The notes under the pieces: model-generated | Seen by the model: only the letters and a program-made list of their open reading frames with translations | The model's database searches: none | What the model was told of the DNA's origin: nothing | Assembly: GCA_026874595.1 (NCBI GenBank) | Contig: CM049314.1 | Coordinates: forward strand, 63,336,800-63,400,799 | Direction of reading: 5' to 3' | Origin: Sipunculus nudus | Taxonomy: Eukaryota > Annelida > Sipuncula > Golfingiida > Sipunculidae | Length of the DNA: 64,000 bases | Translations under genes and position numbers: made by a program | Shown: positions 22,804 through 35,390 of the stretch, piece after piece | How the letters are laid out: each line of letters starts with the position of its first letter | Numbering within the stretch: position 1 is the first letter of the stretch

Positions 22804-24799
22804 TGGTAACAATGAAAACTATTCTTTGTGTAAGGAAAGATAGTTAAAAAAGCGGATACTGACACAAGTCTGGCCAATTTAGGCAAAAAATAGAAGGTAT
22901 GATTCTCAGGCACCGCCTGCGTAAATTTTAACCCCCAGCATCAAACATTTTATATTTTGATTTTCATCTTTCAAGAAGATAAAATCATACAATTTTTATC
23001 ATATTTCCTTTGCTATGTAGTGCTTTTACCTGTTTCGCAAAAAATTCTGTTATTTTCATTCTTTTCTCTGATCATATGTCATTTGTATCGAAACACACCA
23101 AAAAAAGGTAAAAATTAAAATATCGCCCGCCCGCACTGATTTCTGAAAAAAAGTACCTGAGAACCATACCTTTTCTTATGGCTTTATAAGAACCATAAAC
23201 CCGTTGCTGCTGCTCAAAGGATAAAATAGAGCTCTTACATTTAGCTACATATATTGTATTTTACATTTATATAATTTGTTTTTTGTTCCAGAGATTCCCA
23301 TAAACTTAACCAAAATATGTTTTCACATATTGATTATTTGGTGATTTTTTACTGAACTTTGAGCAAGATATTCCCTTCAGTGTAAGTTAAGGAACAGTTT
23401 GTCTGAAATTAGAAATAAATATGAAAAGAAAGTGGTGAAATGCATTGTTTATAAGTCTACTACAATCTTAATTTCTTTTCAAATTTCCCTAATATGTCTT
23501 AAAGTAATATTATGATAACAGCAATGTATTGCATACTTTGTTTTTTGGCAATAGTAGCAGTATGGGCATCACTAAGCAGGATTTTAAGATGTATTGAAAG
23601 TGAAGCTGGACAAAATTGAAGTATGTATTCGACATATATGTGGTTTGATATTTTGGACCAGTCCATCCACATGAGTTATGGTGCATATACACAAGTAACA
23701 GGAACATTATCAAGGTCCAATATATAATGCATGTGGTATCCATAACTGAGATCTCTATTTCTGCGGTGTGATACGTTTGTTCATTGTTACCATACTTTGT
23801 CAATGAAATCGGTCAACAGCCAAATTAAATGCCAGTCATATTATAACAGCAGGCATCCGAGAATAAATGTTTCCAAAAGTAGACTTGCCTGCATTGATAG
23901 CTTGCATGGACACGTACAATGTTTTTTTTTATTTTATGTAATGTTTATGTTTTATGACTTTCATAATAAATATACATATTTCTGTAAGATATCCAGAATA
24001 CCATGTAGGTTTGTTCTGTTTTGCCTGTTAGAGGACATTGGAGCAACCTGATACAAAACCTTTCTTCCTTACAAATTGCAATGTTCACACACAAACAGAT
24101 ACTGGGGCTTGACAAGCGTTTCAGTGTCCCAGCAAGCTTACTTTCCGCTTGTTCAACAGAGGTTTGTGTCCTATTTACATCATGTCAATCATGTATAATG
24201 TGCGACATGTTAACTAGCAAATGCAGGCCTTGTGCAATGTTATACTATGTCCCTAGTTGCTCAAATCATTATCCGTGTAATAATTAAACAAAAAGACGAG
24301 GGAAGACAAAGGTTTTGTGTTTAAGGATATATCTGCTGAGTGTGCGTATTCCTGATAACTCTCTTAATATTACTTTCCATGTCTTGAAGAATGAAACTGA
24401 CACTGATCAGATATATATTTGTCTATATTTCATTTTTTCTAAAGTGCAGCATTCCACTCCTGACTTGTGCATAAAATAGGACATCACAGAAAATGAGTTA
24501 CGTTGTACTCTAAATCTACGTTTTTAATATCAGTAAGTAACATTTTTCATCTCTGCATATACACATACATGATTGTCTTTTTAGTGCTATGCAAACTGAA
24601 ACAACACACACCTGTGCCTAAACATAGTGCAGTGCCGGTTGACTACAACAAGGAAAATAGGTCGTACCCGATCACTGCCCACACCTCAACAGTACATCTT
24701 AAACCTTTTATGATCTAAGACCTTCATAAGGTTCCTTCCAAATTGTAACCAGGAATTAAAACATTTTATCACAAAACTGGAATGCTGAACTATATAATT

Positions 24800-24866
<67 letters not shown>

Positions 24867-25031
24867 TTCATTGACATTCACAATTAATTGGCAATTCAAT
24901 TAATCACAACTATTTGACGTCACCAATATCATGAGTTTTGAATTAAGCCGAATGTTTGCATTACAATTAAATGCTGACAGTCTGAAAATATCAAGGTTAA
25001 ATATCAACTTTTACAGTAGATAAAGCAGACC
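22804..25031. other. Spacer downstream of gene B with (AT)n tract (unit 1)
   Basis: No gene recognised. Short frames around 23510-24290 and 24503-24718 are conserved between units only because the DNA is. An (AT)29 microsatellite occupies 24806-24863. The stretch 24339-25031 is the part that is triplicated in unit 2. Confidence 0.55.
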
Positions 25032-25605
25032 TTATTGCTCATAAGGTGTCTCATTATGGATATTTAGGTAATACACCTGGCTTTATTAAACAATTTGGAT
25101 ATTCTCGGTGTTTGTTATCTTTATAAAGCGCATTATGCCACAAGAATCACTGTCATTATGGGGCGGATCCATGTGATTATCGGGGTGGTAACTCCACATT
25201 TTTAGGTATCAAAATATTCGTGCTTAGTTGTCATTATCTATAATCAAGCGCATCAGACAAAACACATAAGACACACCACAGCACACAGACACTGTCCAGC
25301 ACACTGTCAAGCCTATAGCAGCAGAGCATATCTATCTTTAGCACAGGGTGTACTGTTGAAAACCTGATAAATGGATGAATAAGGGACCTGTTACCCTTCC
25401 TTTTTGTTGCTGTACCTTAAAGTTTGCCTTTTTTTTTCATGGATCATTGGCAACTGACCAACCCAATCCACTTTGCAGACATCTGCGATATGACCCTGCA
25501 TATCTTCATATTTCATATTCATGCTTTTTTGTCTGATATTATTTATATCAAGGCCACTTTTGATTGAAGGAAATATAGCTTAGTGTTACAGGTCGCCAAC
25601 CTAGT

Positions 25606-25828
25606 AATCACATGGAACAACGTAAACGATAACATAACAATGTAATAAATATATATATATATATATTATTAATCAAATGGAACAAAGGAAACGATAGCAT
25701 AACAATGTAATAAATATATATACCTTATTAATCAAATGGAACAAAGGAAAAGATAACATAACAATGTAATAAATATATATATTAGTAATCAAATGGAACA
25801 AAGGAAATGATAACATAACAATGTAATG
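25606..25828 (+). repeat. 57-bp minisatellite, 4 copies (unit 2)
   Basis: Matches the unit 1 array except for AATCACATGG in the first copy and a longer TA stretch. Confidence 0.9.
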
Positions 25829-26962
25829 AAAAAAATGATTGACCTGATCCTTATCTTGAGGTTTACTAAGACAAGGAGGTCACTTTCTTTTGGATGTGTT
25901 CCTGCAGAGTGGAAAAAGCTTGACATAGTACTTATTGATATTTACTGTTCGCGTGTCTTTATTGACATTTTGTGGCCTGATTTCAATGTATGCGTCTTCC
26001 AAAGTCCGTGGGCCTGTGTGGTAGTAAACATATGACTTGGGCTGTGCGTGTATTTTGGACCAGGAAGAGTTTATTTGTGCTGTCTTTGCTGTCTTTATAA
26101 GATTCAATACTTGATGTGAAACACTACAACTGAGCCTTCGCTTCAGGTAATATCGGATAAAATAAGAATATAGGATGTGTATGTTACAACTATATACATG
26201 TCGTTAATCAAACAAACCTGAACCGGGATTATAAGTGCCACGTATGCAGAGCTGGCGGAGACAACACAACACAAACTGTTCCTAAACTGTTCAGCACGTG
26301 GAATATATAATGCAGTATATATATTGGCTTCTAATGTCGGATATCGTGTGAATACAGGTTCTGCTTCGTGTAATATTCATCAAACTCTTAATGCTGATTC
26401 AGCATTCTGAACATGTTATCACATTTTATTATGTGAACATAAATTCGTCTTGGAATTTTGCAAAAAAAGCTGTCATTCCCTGCTTTGATTGCTAGAACAA
26501 ACCAAAACATTCTCGGATACTGTAAACTATTATTTTTTTTTGGCAAGCTTGTCGTGCATACTATATCATAACTGGAAATACGTTTATGAGTGTTTTGATC
26601 TGTTTCAACATTTATGATATTCATACTGACAAGACGTTTCACCGGGGCGATTTTCTGGGCCATTTGTGATACAATAACGTTGAAAGACATTGCTTGTGGT
26701 GTTGATCTTTTAGACATATTTTATTTATATACTGAACACGTTTTCCGCATTGGTGATCTTATGGGCCCGCTCTAACTACATCATGTTGGCAATTGAATCG
26801 TGATCATACTTTATGAGCATGTAAACATATATTTCTGTTATGTATATTATATACTTCATATTTTCTTACCGCAGGGTTACAGTTTTGGCAATTTGACGAT
26901 ATGCAATATTCAGTATATGTGTACATTGTAACTTTAAATTTATTGTTGACTGTTTAAGAAAG
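25829..26962 (+). promoter_or_regulatory. Gene A 5' flank (unit 2)
   Basis: Near-identical to 11950-13087, with scattered substitutions such as C at 25931 where unit 1 has T, and A at 26524 where unit 1 has G. The candidate 3' splice site before the ATG is kept. Confidence 0.4.
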
Positions 26963-27913
26963 ATGAATTCCATTCAGATCAGTTTTAACGCATCAATCTG
27001 TAATGACTACACGGTAGCTTACTACATACATGTCACTTTAATATTTATGACCGTGTTTGCTTGTTTAGGACTATTAGAGCATATAGCAGTCGTTTACATG
27101 TTCTGTACAGACAGCCCGCTGATAGTGAAGGATGCAAATGGGCATTTTCTGTCGTTCGTATTTGCAAATATTTTACTGGCTTTTAACATTCTTTGTTTAA
27201 GGCTCTCGCTGCTAACTTGGTTTCCAGTATTTGCCGTTATATTCACATTCACGCTTAAATATTGCATACTACTTCCTCTCTGGTGTTTAGTTGTTCTGTC
27301 AGCTGCCAGTTTCCACCAGGTCATATGCCCGGAAAGCCGAAAGAGGGAATTAATCATTGCTTTGTGGATTTGGGGTTTATTGTGTTTGACTCGGATCGTT
27401 CTTGCAGTAGTTTCTGGTTTTGTAAGCAACAGCCCTTTAGCCCTCACTGAAGGAACACTACTTGGGTTTCCAGTGATCCTTAACTTGATTGTTTATGTTT
27501 GTATCCATGTTGTTGCAATGCGGGGAACCTATGATGATTCAGCAAATGCTAGAAATTCTGTTGGTATATTTATTTTGACTTCAATTTTTTATTGCGCCAG
27601 TGGTGTCCTGAACAGTAATGCTATACTCTTTACAATTTCAAGGTCAGCCTATGATTATGCTTATTCCAATTTAACTTCACTAAATCTGATATCCCTGTGC
27701 ACTTCGATCAGTCCATGGCTTTGTGCTTTTAGACCAGCCATTCAGAGATTGTTTGTGTTCTGCTGTGGGTTTTGTAGACCAGCCACGATCGACTCTGTAA
27801 ATGTGGTGATGACCAGGACAACTGTCCTCTATGTTGGGAACGATAGGAATCATGGAACAACTACACATGTCCGAGCAATATACAGATTTAAGAAAAAGAG
27901 TATTGACCTTTAA
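26963..27913 (+). CDS. Divergent seven-helix receptor, gene A copy 2 (316 aa, stop lost)
   Basis: Same protein as copy 1 except Leu for Ile just after the SNSPLA loop, His for Gln in the tail, and a changed end. The TGA that ends the other copies is CGA here, so translation continues for 13 codons (RAIYRFKKKSIDL) to a TAA. The added tail is strongly basic and would extend the cytoplasmic end. All seven helices and the family features of copy 1 are intact. Whether the longer tail affects trafficking or coupling cannot be told from the sequence. Confidence 0.76.
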   Translation: MNSIQISFNASICNDYTVAYYIHVTLIFMTVFACLGLLEHIAVVYMFCTDSPLIVKDANGHFLSFVFANILLAFNILCLRLSLLTWFPVFAVIFTFTLKYCILLPLWCLVVLSAASFHQVICPESRKRELIIALWIWGLLCLTRIVLAVVSGFVSNSPLALTEGTLLGFPVILNLIVYVCIHVVAMRGTYDDSANARNSVGIFILTSIFYCASGVLNSNAILFTISRSAYDYAYSNLTSLNLISLCTSISPWLCAFRPAIQRLFVFCCGFCRPATIDSVNVVMTRTTVLYVGNDRNHGTTTHVRAIYRFKKKSIDL

Positions 27914-30239
27914 TAGATCAGATGATCACCAAGACCACCTATGATGGATACCCAGAACTCTCACTTCCGGCTAGTTTTTTTTTTTAAAGTAAAACATTGT
28001 ATATTTATTGTCAATTCTAAAATATACATTAACATCTCTTTTGTTTGATGTTGGTGACTATTTGGTTAAGATTACAAATGATATTAACATAATGTGTCCC
28101 AAACTAACCTAAACATTAAAGGTATGTTAACATAATATTTGCTATAATTTTGAGATTTTTATTGGAATGATAATCATGCTCTATGCATTTTGTATTAGTG
28201 CACCATACCTGAATTTTGAATATATGTATTTACTGTTCACATTAAATTCATCCATGGGTAAAAGTTCATTGTTTCAACGTTCATATATATCAGGGAAGAA
28301 CGAATTTCGAAATTAAATTAATTGCGAGAGAATAAAACATGGTTTTTACTTATAATGAAGGTTGTAGTTACAGTTTTCAATACATTAATGTATTTCATTT
28401 TTAAAATGTTTTCAAAGCATTCTAAGGATATTCTAGGGACAAATTTAAATGTTCATTTTTCTTTCCACGACCTTCTTTACACACCTATGTTCTAGTTCAT
28501 CCGACAAAGTTTTATTTTGGTCATTCGTCATTTTGTTCACGTCTAGTTTACAAAAAATATAGATCTTTGTGAACGGGTTTAACATTTTTGCTCTATTTGG
28601 TATCCTTTATAAGCCATTAGAGTGAAACCATAAAAACTTCCAGGCACACGTAACCAGTGTAAGGATTTTTAAGCATATTGAACCCTAGGATATCCGATGA
28701 CGAGAAATTAACGGTATAATTATGCTCCAGGCAATGGATGTCGTTTATAATACGTACGGGTTGCCTGAAATATCCACAATCCCTACGCTGTCACCCAGAC
28801 ACTGCCGCGAATATCTTATTTTTCATTCCAGATGTTACCGTTTGAACCGTGGATGGAGGGGTTGATTTAAAATATAAAAGCTTTAAAGTGATTATGGAGC
28901 ACATCCCAATACCAGCTAAAACGGTTAGGGTGATTCGCTTTTACCTTTTTTTTATTATTGTATTATAAAATAAGGTAACACATGTTATGCAACACAGTTG
29001 CTGCAATGAGGGCATACTGATAAGAGGCATGGAATTAATGATGTTAGTGAATATAAAAAAAAGTGGTCAACATACATTGGAATTGATACAGATGAGCCTT
29101 TCCGCAAGACCTTTGTAGCAGATCTGTAGGTTACAGTATTATTCCCAATTCATGGTTCAATAAGGACGTATGTAGTATTCATAGCTGTTCACGATGTAAC
29201 AGTTACATCCATTAATTGTATAAACATTGTAATATAATGATATACCTCCATCAGTGCTTACTAACAAGTTAATCAGTATGACTTTACATATAGGAAAACT
29301 AATGAGGTTAATTAAATCAAATTTGGCATTTGATACTAAGTGGATTCATTTTTTAATTAGGTTTAATGTTACATGATAATGCCAGTCTTACTTTTTTATT
29401 CCTATACAACTCCACGACTTAACCTTTGAAGTAAATACTTCCATTGGTGGGCAAAATGTTTGAGGGAAATTAAGTGCGGATTGGTTATTGGGTATGTTAT
29501 CCAGTAAAATTCTAATTTATATGCAACATATAGTATGTGTTGACAGTGAAATAATTAAAGGATACTTATGAAACATGTATAAACTCGTTAATCTGTTTTT
29601 AAAATTGACGAGTGCAAGAGATTTCTGTTAGAAAAAGCATGATGAGAAGACCAAAAAATCTAAACAAAGGTAATAATAATTTACTTTATTATTTCAAGAA
29701 AACAAATAAAACCATGGGTTTGTGTTTCAAGACATATTATATCTGCTTTGTGTTTTCCCTACAACTCTCATAATTTACTCTTTCTTTGTCAGGAATGTAA
29801 AGTAAAACTGGTCAGGGGTGTTATTCTTTATTTCTCTTTGTAAAGTAAATCAATTCTTTCCTAATTGTGTATAAAGTATCACCTCTAGGACAGTCACAGT
29901 TAGTGTTCTCTAGATCTGAATTATCATCTCCATATACAATGGAGCGCCGTATTTTCCGTAAGCGTCGGGGGAAAATCTGTTACAGTCTGAAATGGAAATA
30001 AAAAAAAAAAGAGTCAGGGGTCTAAGGGTAAGTTCGTACGACAGTTTTTTTTTCAAATGTTTTTGGGTGTAAGTAACAACCTCCATTTTTAATGCTTTCA
30101 ATTGAATTTAAAAAGGTAGAGAGTTTACCAGGAATGCAACTAGGTTAAACTGGGAGCACTCTTAAATATTGTTTCAATTCTAGTATAGCGGAATTTCTAA
30201 TGGTATATGTATTCACTTGGAATTTTTAATTCCATTTCG
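27914..30239. other. Spacer downstream of gene A (unit 2)
   Basis: Homologue of 14000-16357. Just after the gene it carries the GTAAAACATTGTATATT form shared with unit 4, not the GTGAAACGTATATT form of units 1 and 3. No gene. Confidence 0.6.
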
Positions 30240-30834
30240 ATAAAAACTAGTGGCCCATGGGCCATGAAGCTCAGCTGAATTCAAAGAATGTTGAACAATG
30301 AGCAAAATGACTGCCAGAGTGCAAAAAAAATCATGAACTTTGTGAAGATTCCTTAGATATGGGCTTTCAGTGGGCTTTTGGACAGATTTGCAGGTCTCAT
30401 TAATAGAAAAAAAAAATGCGTAAAAAATTGAAAAAGAGTCAGGTAGTGTCACCAGTCTGCAGGAATTGATGAAACACTCCATGATCAATATATATCCAAA
30501 GAATCATGGCTATCAAGGCATTAGTTATTCAGATACTGGAGATTTTGTTTGTTACAAATTTTAATTATTCTTGGGGGTATTTACGAGCCCTATAGCTCGG
30601 AGAATATGGGTAACAGAGACCTAATTTCAGGTTCCAAAGAGATTTTTCATTAGTCTCCCTTAATGTCAAGTATGAAGTACGACCAATCACTCCTGAGAAA
30701 AGAGCAGTAATTTACTCTACGGAAACGGGGAGGTAAGTGGCGCCATCTATCTTGTTTACGAGAAATTTTTTTCCAAGATGGATGGACATGTCAAAATTCA
30801 GACGAATACCTTGAACCACTTCGGAGATATTAGC

Positions 30835-30845
30835 AAGTTCCACAC
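30835..30845 (+). repeat. Left target-site duplication of the LINE
   Basis: AAGTTCCACAC, repeated at 35380-35390. Confidence 0.9.
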
Positions 30846-33800
30846 TGATGTACACCCTTACTGACAAAACACCTGAGGCGCCTGACCACCCGGTGACTTT
30901 ATTACTGAACTTACCTTTATATTTCATATCATTGATATCTACCTTTGAAAATACATTACATATATATACACTTCAGCAATATTGTCTTAATAGGAAAGAA
31001 AGACACAATACCTTGATACTTGAAATTACAATTACCACCCTTAATCGAAAAGAAAATACAAATAAACACTCCGAATTATCATGCCATTCAATTTCCAAGT
31101 TAACAGTCTTAATGTAAGAGGAATGAAAAATTATGTCAAAAGGCGGAAAATATTTACATATTTAAGAGATTATAAAAAGACTATAACTTTTTTACAGGAA
31201 ACTCATAGTATATCTAAAGATGAATTAATTTGGTCACAAGAATGGGGTGGTAAAATCGAATTTGCGCATGGATCTAATAAAAGTAAAGGCGTTGCAATTT
31301 TGTGGACCAACGATCTTAAAATTACTATAAACACATCACAGAAAGACACTTCTGGTCGGATATTATTAATCGATTGTGTCATTGATGAAGAGAATTTCAT
31401 ACTAGTTAATATTTACATGCCAACCAAAGACCACTTGAAGGATCAAGTTGCTGTGATAGATACCTTAAGAACATACATAACTCCGTACATAGATAATACA
31501 ATCATACTCGGGGGAGACTTTAATATTATACTGGATCCAGCATTAGACAAGAAAGGCGGGCGAAGCGAAAAGATAAGTCCTTCAGGGATTAAAATACAGG
31601 ATATGTGTAAAAGCTTTTCTCTTGTTGATGCCTGGAGATCGATGAACCCTACAAAAAGTTTATATACACGAGTCCAGCAAAATCCATGGGTTGCTTCGAG
31701 ATTAGATTATTGGTTAATATCAGAAACATTACTCCCCTTTCTAAACTCTTCCGAAATAAAAGCGTCCACAATCTCAGATCACTGCTTAATAACGGTGACA
31801 TTTCAATCAAAACTACAAAAGAAAAGAGGTCCAAGCTATTGGAAATTTAATAATGAGCTGTTATTAGAAGATGAATATGTACATTTAATAAAATCTCTTT
31901 TATGTAATCTGAAAACCAAATATAATGACGTGGAAAATAAACATACTGTTTGGGACACAGTTAAGTGCGAAATCCGCGGGTATACAATCCAATATTCAAA
32001 ACGGAGAAAAAAACGCAAGAAAAGAGAGGAAGAAATACTTCAGAAAGAGTTTGAAAAATTATTTGAAAAAACAAACGAGAACCCAGAAGACGAAATATCT
32101 CTTCGCAAGTTAAAAGAAGTTAAAACTCATTTAGATGAAATTTTAGATGAAAAAACCAAGGGTGTTATACTCCGTTCTAAACAAAGGTGGTATGAAAAGG
32201 GTGAAAAAAATACTAGTTACTTCTTCTCTTTAGAAAAAAGAAATTATAATAGTAAAAGTATTTCGACGCTTGAAAAAGACGGAACTTTAATTAGTGATCA
32301 GACAAAAATATTAGAAGTATGCCATGATTTTTACCGGGACCTGTATAAATCCAAAAGAAGCAATTCAAATGGATCAATAAAATGTGTATTCTTTAACCAA
32401 CCGAATACTCCAAAACTGAAAGTTCCAGATACAGAACAGCTGAAAAAACCGCTTACACTTGCAGAATGCCACCGTGCATTAAAAGAATTCAAACCGGGCA
32501 AAAGCCCTGGTCTCGATGGTTTCACATCTGAATTCTATTTATGTTTCTGGGATAGTATATCGGATTTATTCTTACAGTGTATACATTATTCATTCAGAGT
32601 TAAGTCGCTTTCAGTGGAACAAAAAAGGGGCCTAATATCGTTAATTCCAAATAAAGATAAAAACAAAAATTTAATAAAAAACTGGCGGCCAATTTCACTT
32701 CTCCCAATTGATTATAAAATAATAGCTAAAGCTTTGTCAAACAGGCTGAAACCTTATCTATCTCACCTAATCCACCCAAATCAAACAGGTTTCGTGCCAG
32801 GCCGGTATATTGGTGAAAATATAAGAATAATACAAGATATTATAAACTTATCCTCTATACATAAAATTCCAAATATACTAATTCTGGTCGACCTAGAAAA
32901 GGCTTTTGACACCTTAGAATGGGATTTCTTATGGCAAACATTAAATGAATATAATATACCCAGTTATTATTTGGAATGGGTGAAGGTTCTTTATACGGAC
33001 ATTAGTAGTTGTGTAATGAACAATGGTTTTATGTCAGATGGATTTCTAATAAAACGGGGAGTTCGACAAGGGTGTCCATTATCGCCCATTCTTTTTGTTT
33101 TGGCACTTGAATTATTGTCGATTAATATCCGAAATGACAAGTCAATTAGAGGGGTTACTTTCGGTAATTTAGAAATTAAACTTTCACAGTTGGCAGACGA
33201 TACCACTTGTTTTGTTGCTGATCTGGTGTCAGGAAAACGGCTTCTCGAAACTATTAATCATTTTGAAAAAAATTCAGGCTTAAAAGCAAATCTAGATAAA
33301 ACGGAAGCCCTGTGGTTAGGCTGCAGAGCAGGTAAAGAGGACGGTGATCTACCAGTTAGATGGACTGTTGGTAAATTTCGTGCATTGGGGATAACATTTT
33401 GTAGAAGCGAACGTGAAACTGCGGAATATAATATAAAGGAGAGAATAGAGAAAATGAAATTATTGTTGAATTCATGGTCTCGTAGATCACTAACACTTAA
33501 AGGCAAGATTCTAATCACTAAAACTATCGGTTTTCACAGCTAATGTATTGTATGTCAATGTTTAATATACCAGATTTATATATAAAAGAGGTACAGCGCA
33601 TTATCAATTCATTTATATGGAATAGACGACCACCAAAGATAAAACATAATGTGTTGATAAGGACAGTTCATAAAGGGGGTTTAAAGCTTCCAGACATAGA
33701 AATACAAAACAAAGCAATAAAGGTTAGCTGGATTAGCAAAACTTTGGAAAGACCTAATTCGGTGGTAGGAAATTTAGTAAATGTATACCTGGGGAAGGCT

Positions 33801-35379
33801 TTTATGTCCTTCAAAGATATTCTTCAGAGTCGTTGTCTATTAAATATTCCTCGAGACTTGCCACCCTTTTATGAGAATGTTATTAACAAGCTTAAGAAAA
33901 TTCGATCTTACGCATTACCAAACAGCTGCAAAGATATCGAAAAAGAGATAATCTGGTATAATACATTTATAACAACAGATAATGGTACAAAAGGCATATT
34001 TTATAAACATTGGTACAAAGCAGGGATTCTGCGTGTCAGAGACTTGATCATGAATGGAGCCATCTTATCAATGGAAGAGTTAAAACAGAAGTTTAAGATA
34101 AATATAAATTTTATTGAATATTATGGTATAGTTAATGCAATACCAAAACATTGGAGAAGTCAGTTATTAACCCAAAGACCTATAACATAGATGGTCAAGA
34201 CAGCAGAGAAATTAAAAACAAATCAAATAAATGTAAACATATTTATAATATATTGATAAAAACGAAATACGAAGAACAAACAGCTTTTGCTTACTGGAAA
34301 CAAAACAACAATATCAGTCTTGAACAATTTAATATATTTATAAGCGAACCACTGAGATATGTGAGTAGTATTAAAACACAAGATTTTCACTTTAGATTTA
34401 TGCATAAAATAATTCCGTACAAGGAGAGACTTCACCATATGAAACTTGTAGAAAATAGTATATGTGACTACTGCAAAACGAATGTTGACACCATTGAACA
34501 CAGATTCTTCTTATGTCCGAAATTGAACTCATTTTGGAATAAATGTGAACGATTATGGGAAAAATATGATAAAACAAAACTTTCATTATCACTCGACACA
34601 ATCCTGTTTGGGTCTAACGATAAAACGAAATCGACTCATGCTGATAATCTGAATTTTTTTATATTACAAGCTAAAATGTTTATACACAGACAAAAATGTT
34701 CTGAAAAAGAAATTTTGTTCAGTATTTTCCTTTGTCAAATACGTTCTGAATTAAACTGTATTAAGGTAGCTCTTTACAATACAGCAGATGAAAAAATATT
34801 TAATGAGCGATGGAAACCCCTCTATAATGCAATTAATACAAAAAGTGAAGATCAATTTGATACCGATCAGATACTTCTAGACAATACCTACTCCAGTAAT
34901 TGATGTAACAACAAAATTGAAATGATCTGTGGAAAAATATTTTCGAACTTATGATACTAAAGAATAAGCAGGAAATACATGTTTATTGATGTGTATACAT
35001 GTATGTATATATTTGTTTTGTATATGTATGTAAAGGTATGTGTACGCTTTCAATGCATGTTACTATAGCGCATGTTGACAGCCTTTTTAATTGATTAATA
35101 TTGTTTTATTTATCAAGTTTTGTCTTACCTTGGTACAAATTAGAATTTTGTGTCACAAATGAACAAGTTACTTATATATTTACTTAAAACATATCACAGT
35201 ATATACTTTACAAATTATCACAGTATATACTTATCTACATCCTTATTCTTGTTCTGTCTATGTAATCAATTAAGCGTCACCTTTTCCAATAAATCTCGAC
35301 GTCGATGATGAAATATAATACATGTGACAATTTAAACCAGTCTGAGACGTCAAAAAATAATAAAAAAAAAAAAAAAAAA
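30846..35379 (+). mobile_element. L1/Tx1-like non-LTR retrotransposon (~4.5 kb)
   Basis: The element is bounded by an 11-bp direct repeat AAGTTCCACAC (30835-30845 and 35380-35390; the first A is ambiguous with the tail) and ends in a poly(A) run of about 20. Units 1 and 3 show the uninterrupted site once (near 16950-16960). It has a 5' leader of about 235 bp, an ORF2-type coding region and a 3' UTR of about 0.45 kb. No ORF1 precedes ORF2, so the copy is probably 5'-truncated. It inserted in the same direction as the receptor genes, within the ~140-bp satellite. Confidence 0.93.
31081..34903 (+). pseudogene. LINE ORF2: endonuclease, reverse transcriptase, CCHC motif; two frameshifts
   Basis: The ATG at 31081 opens 820 codons. 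The APE-type endonuclease comes first: SLNVRGM, a LQETH Glu, GGDFN and SDHCLI, within about residues 1-240. The reverse transcriptase follows: KSPGLDGF near residue 473, NWRPISLL, LVDLEKAFD near 602, RGVRQGCPLSP, and LADD near 703 holding the catalytic Asp pair. The frame then shifts at a T-run near 33527-33535 and continues as 33543-34190. A second shift between about 34150 and 34190 leads into the last frame, ending at 34903. That part holds a C-X2-C-X8-H-X4-C motif near 34463-34518, as in L1/Tx1 ORF2 C-termini. Both shifts fit one lost base. Domain order and motifs favour the L1/Tx1 group; the exact clade is not fixed. Confidence 0.88.
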
Positions 35380-35390
35380 AAGTTCCACAC
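35380..35390 (+). repeat. Right target-site duplication of the LINE
   Basis: AAGTTCCACAC directly after the poly(A) tail; satellite sequence resumes as in units 1 and 3. Confidence 0.9.

Larger units (their letters stand above)
11146..25031 (+). repeat. Array unit 1 (13,886 bp)
   Basis: Order: 57-bp minisatellite, gene A, spacer, satellite/mobile block, gene B flank with a 53-bp minisatellite, gene B pseudogene, spacer with an (AT)n tract. It lacks the LINE of unit 2 and shows the empty insertion site at 16950-16960. Confidence 0.95.

Noticed and set aside
24503-24718. 71-codon frame present in every unit and three times in unit 2
   Set aside because: Its recurrence follows from DNA duplication; unit 3 breaks it with a 4-base loss, and there is no motif.
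30848-31117. 89-codon frame at the LINE start as a possible ORF1
   Set aside because: Too short, no coiled coil, RRM or zinc motif, and it overlaps ORF2. The element more likely lacks ORF1.
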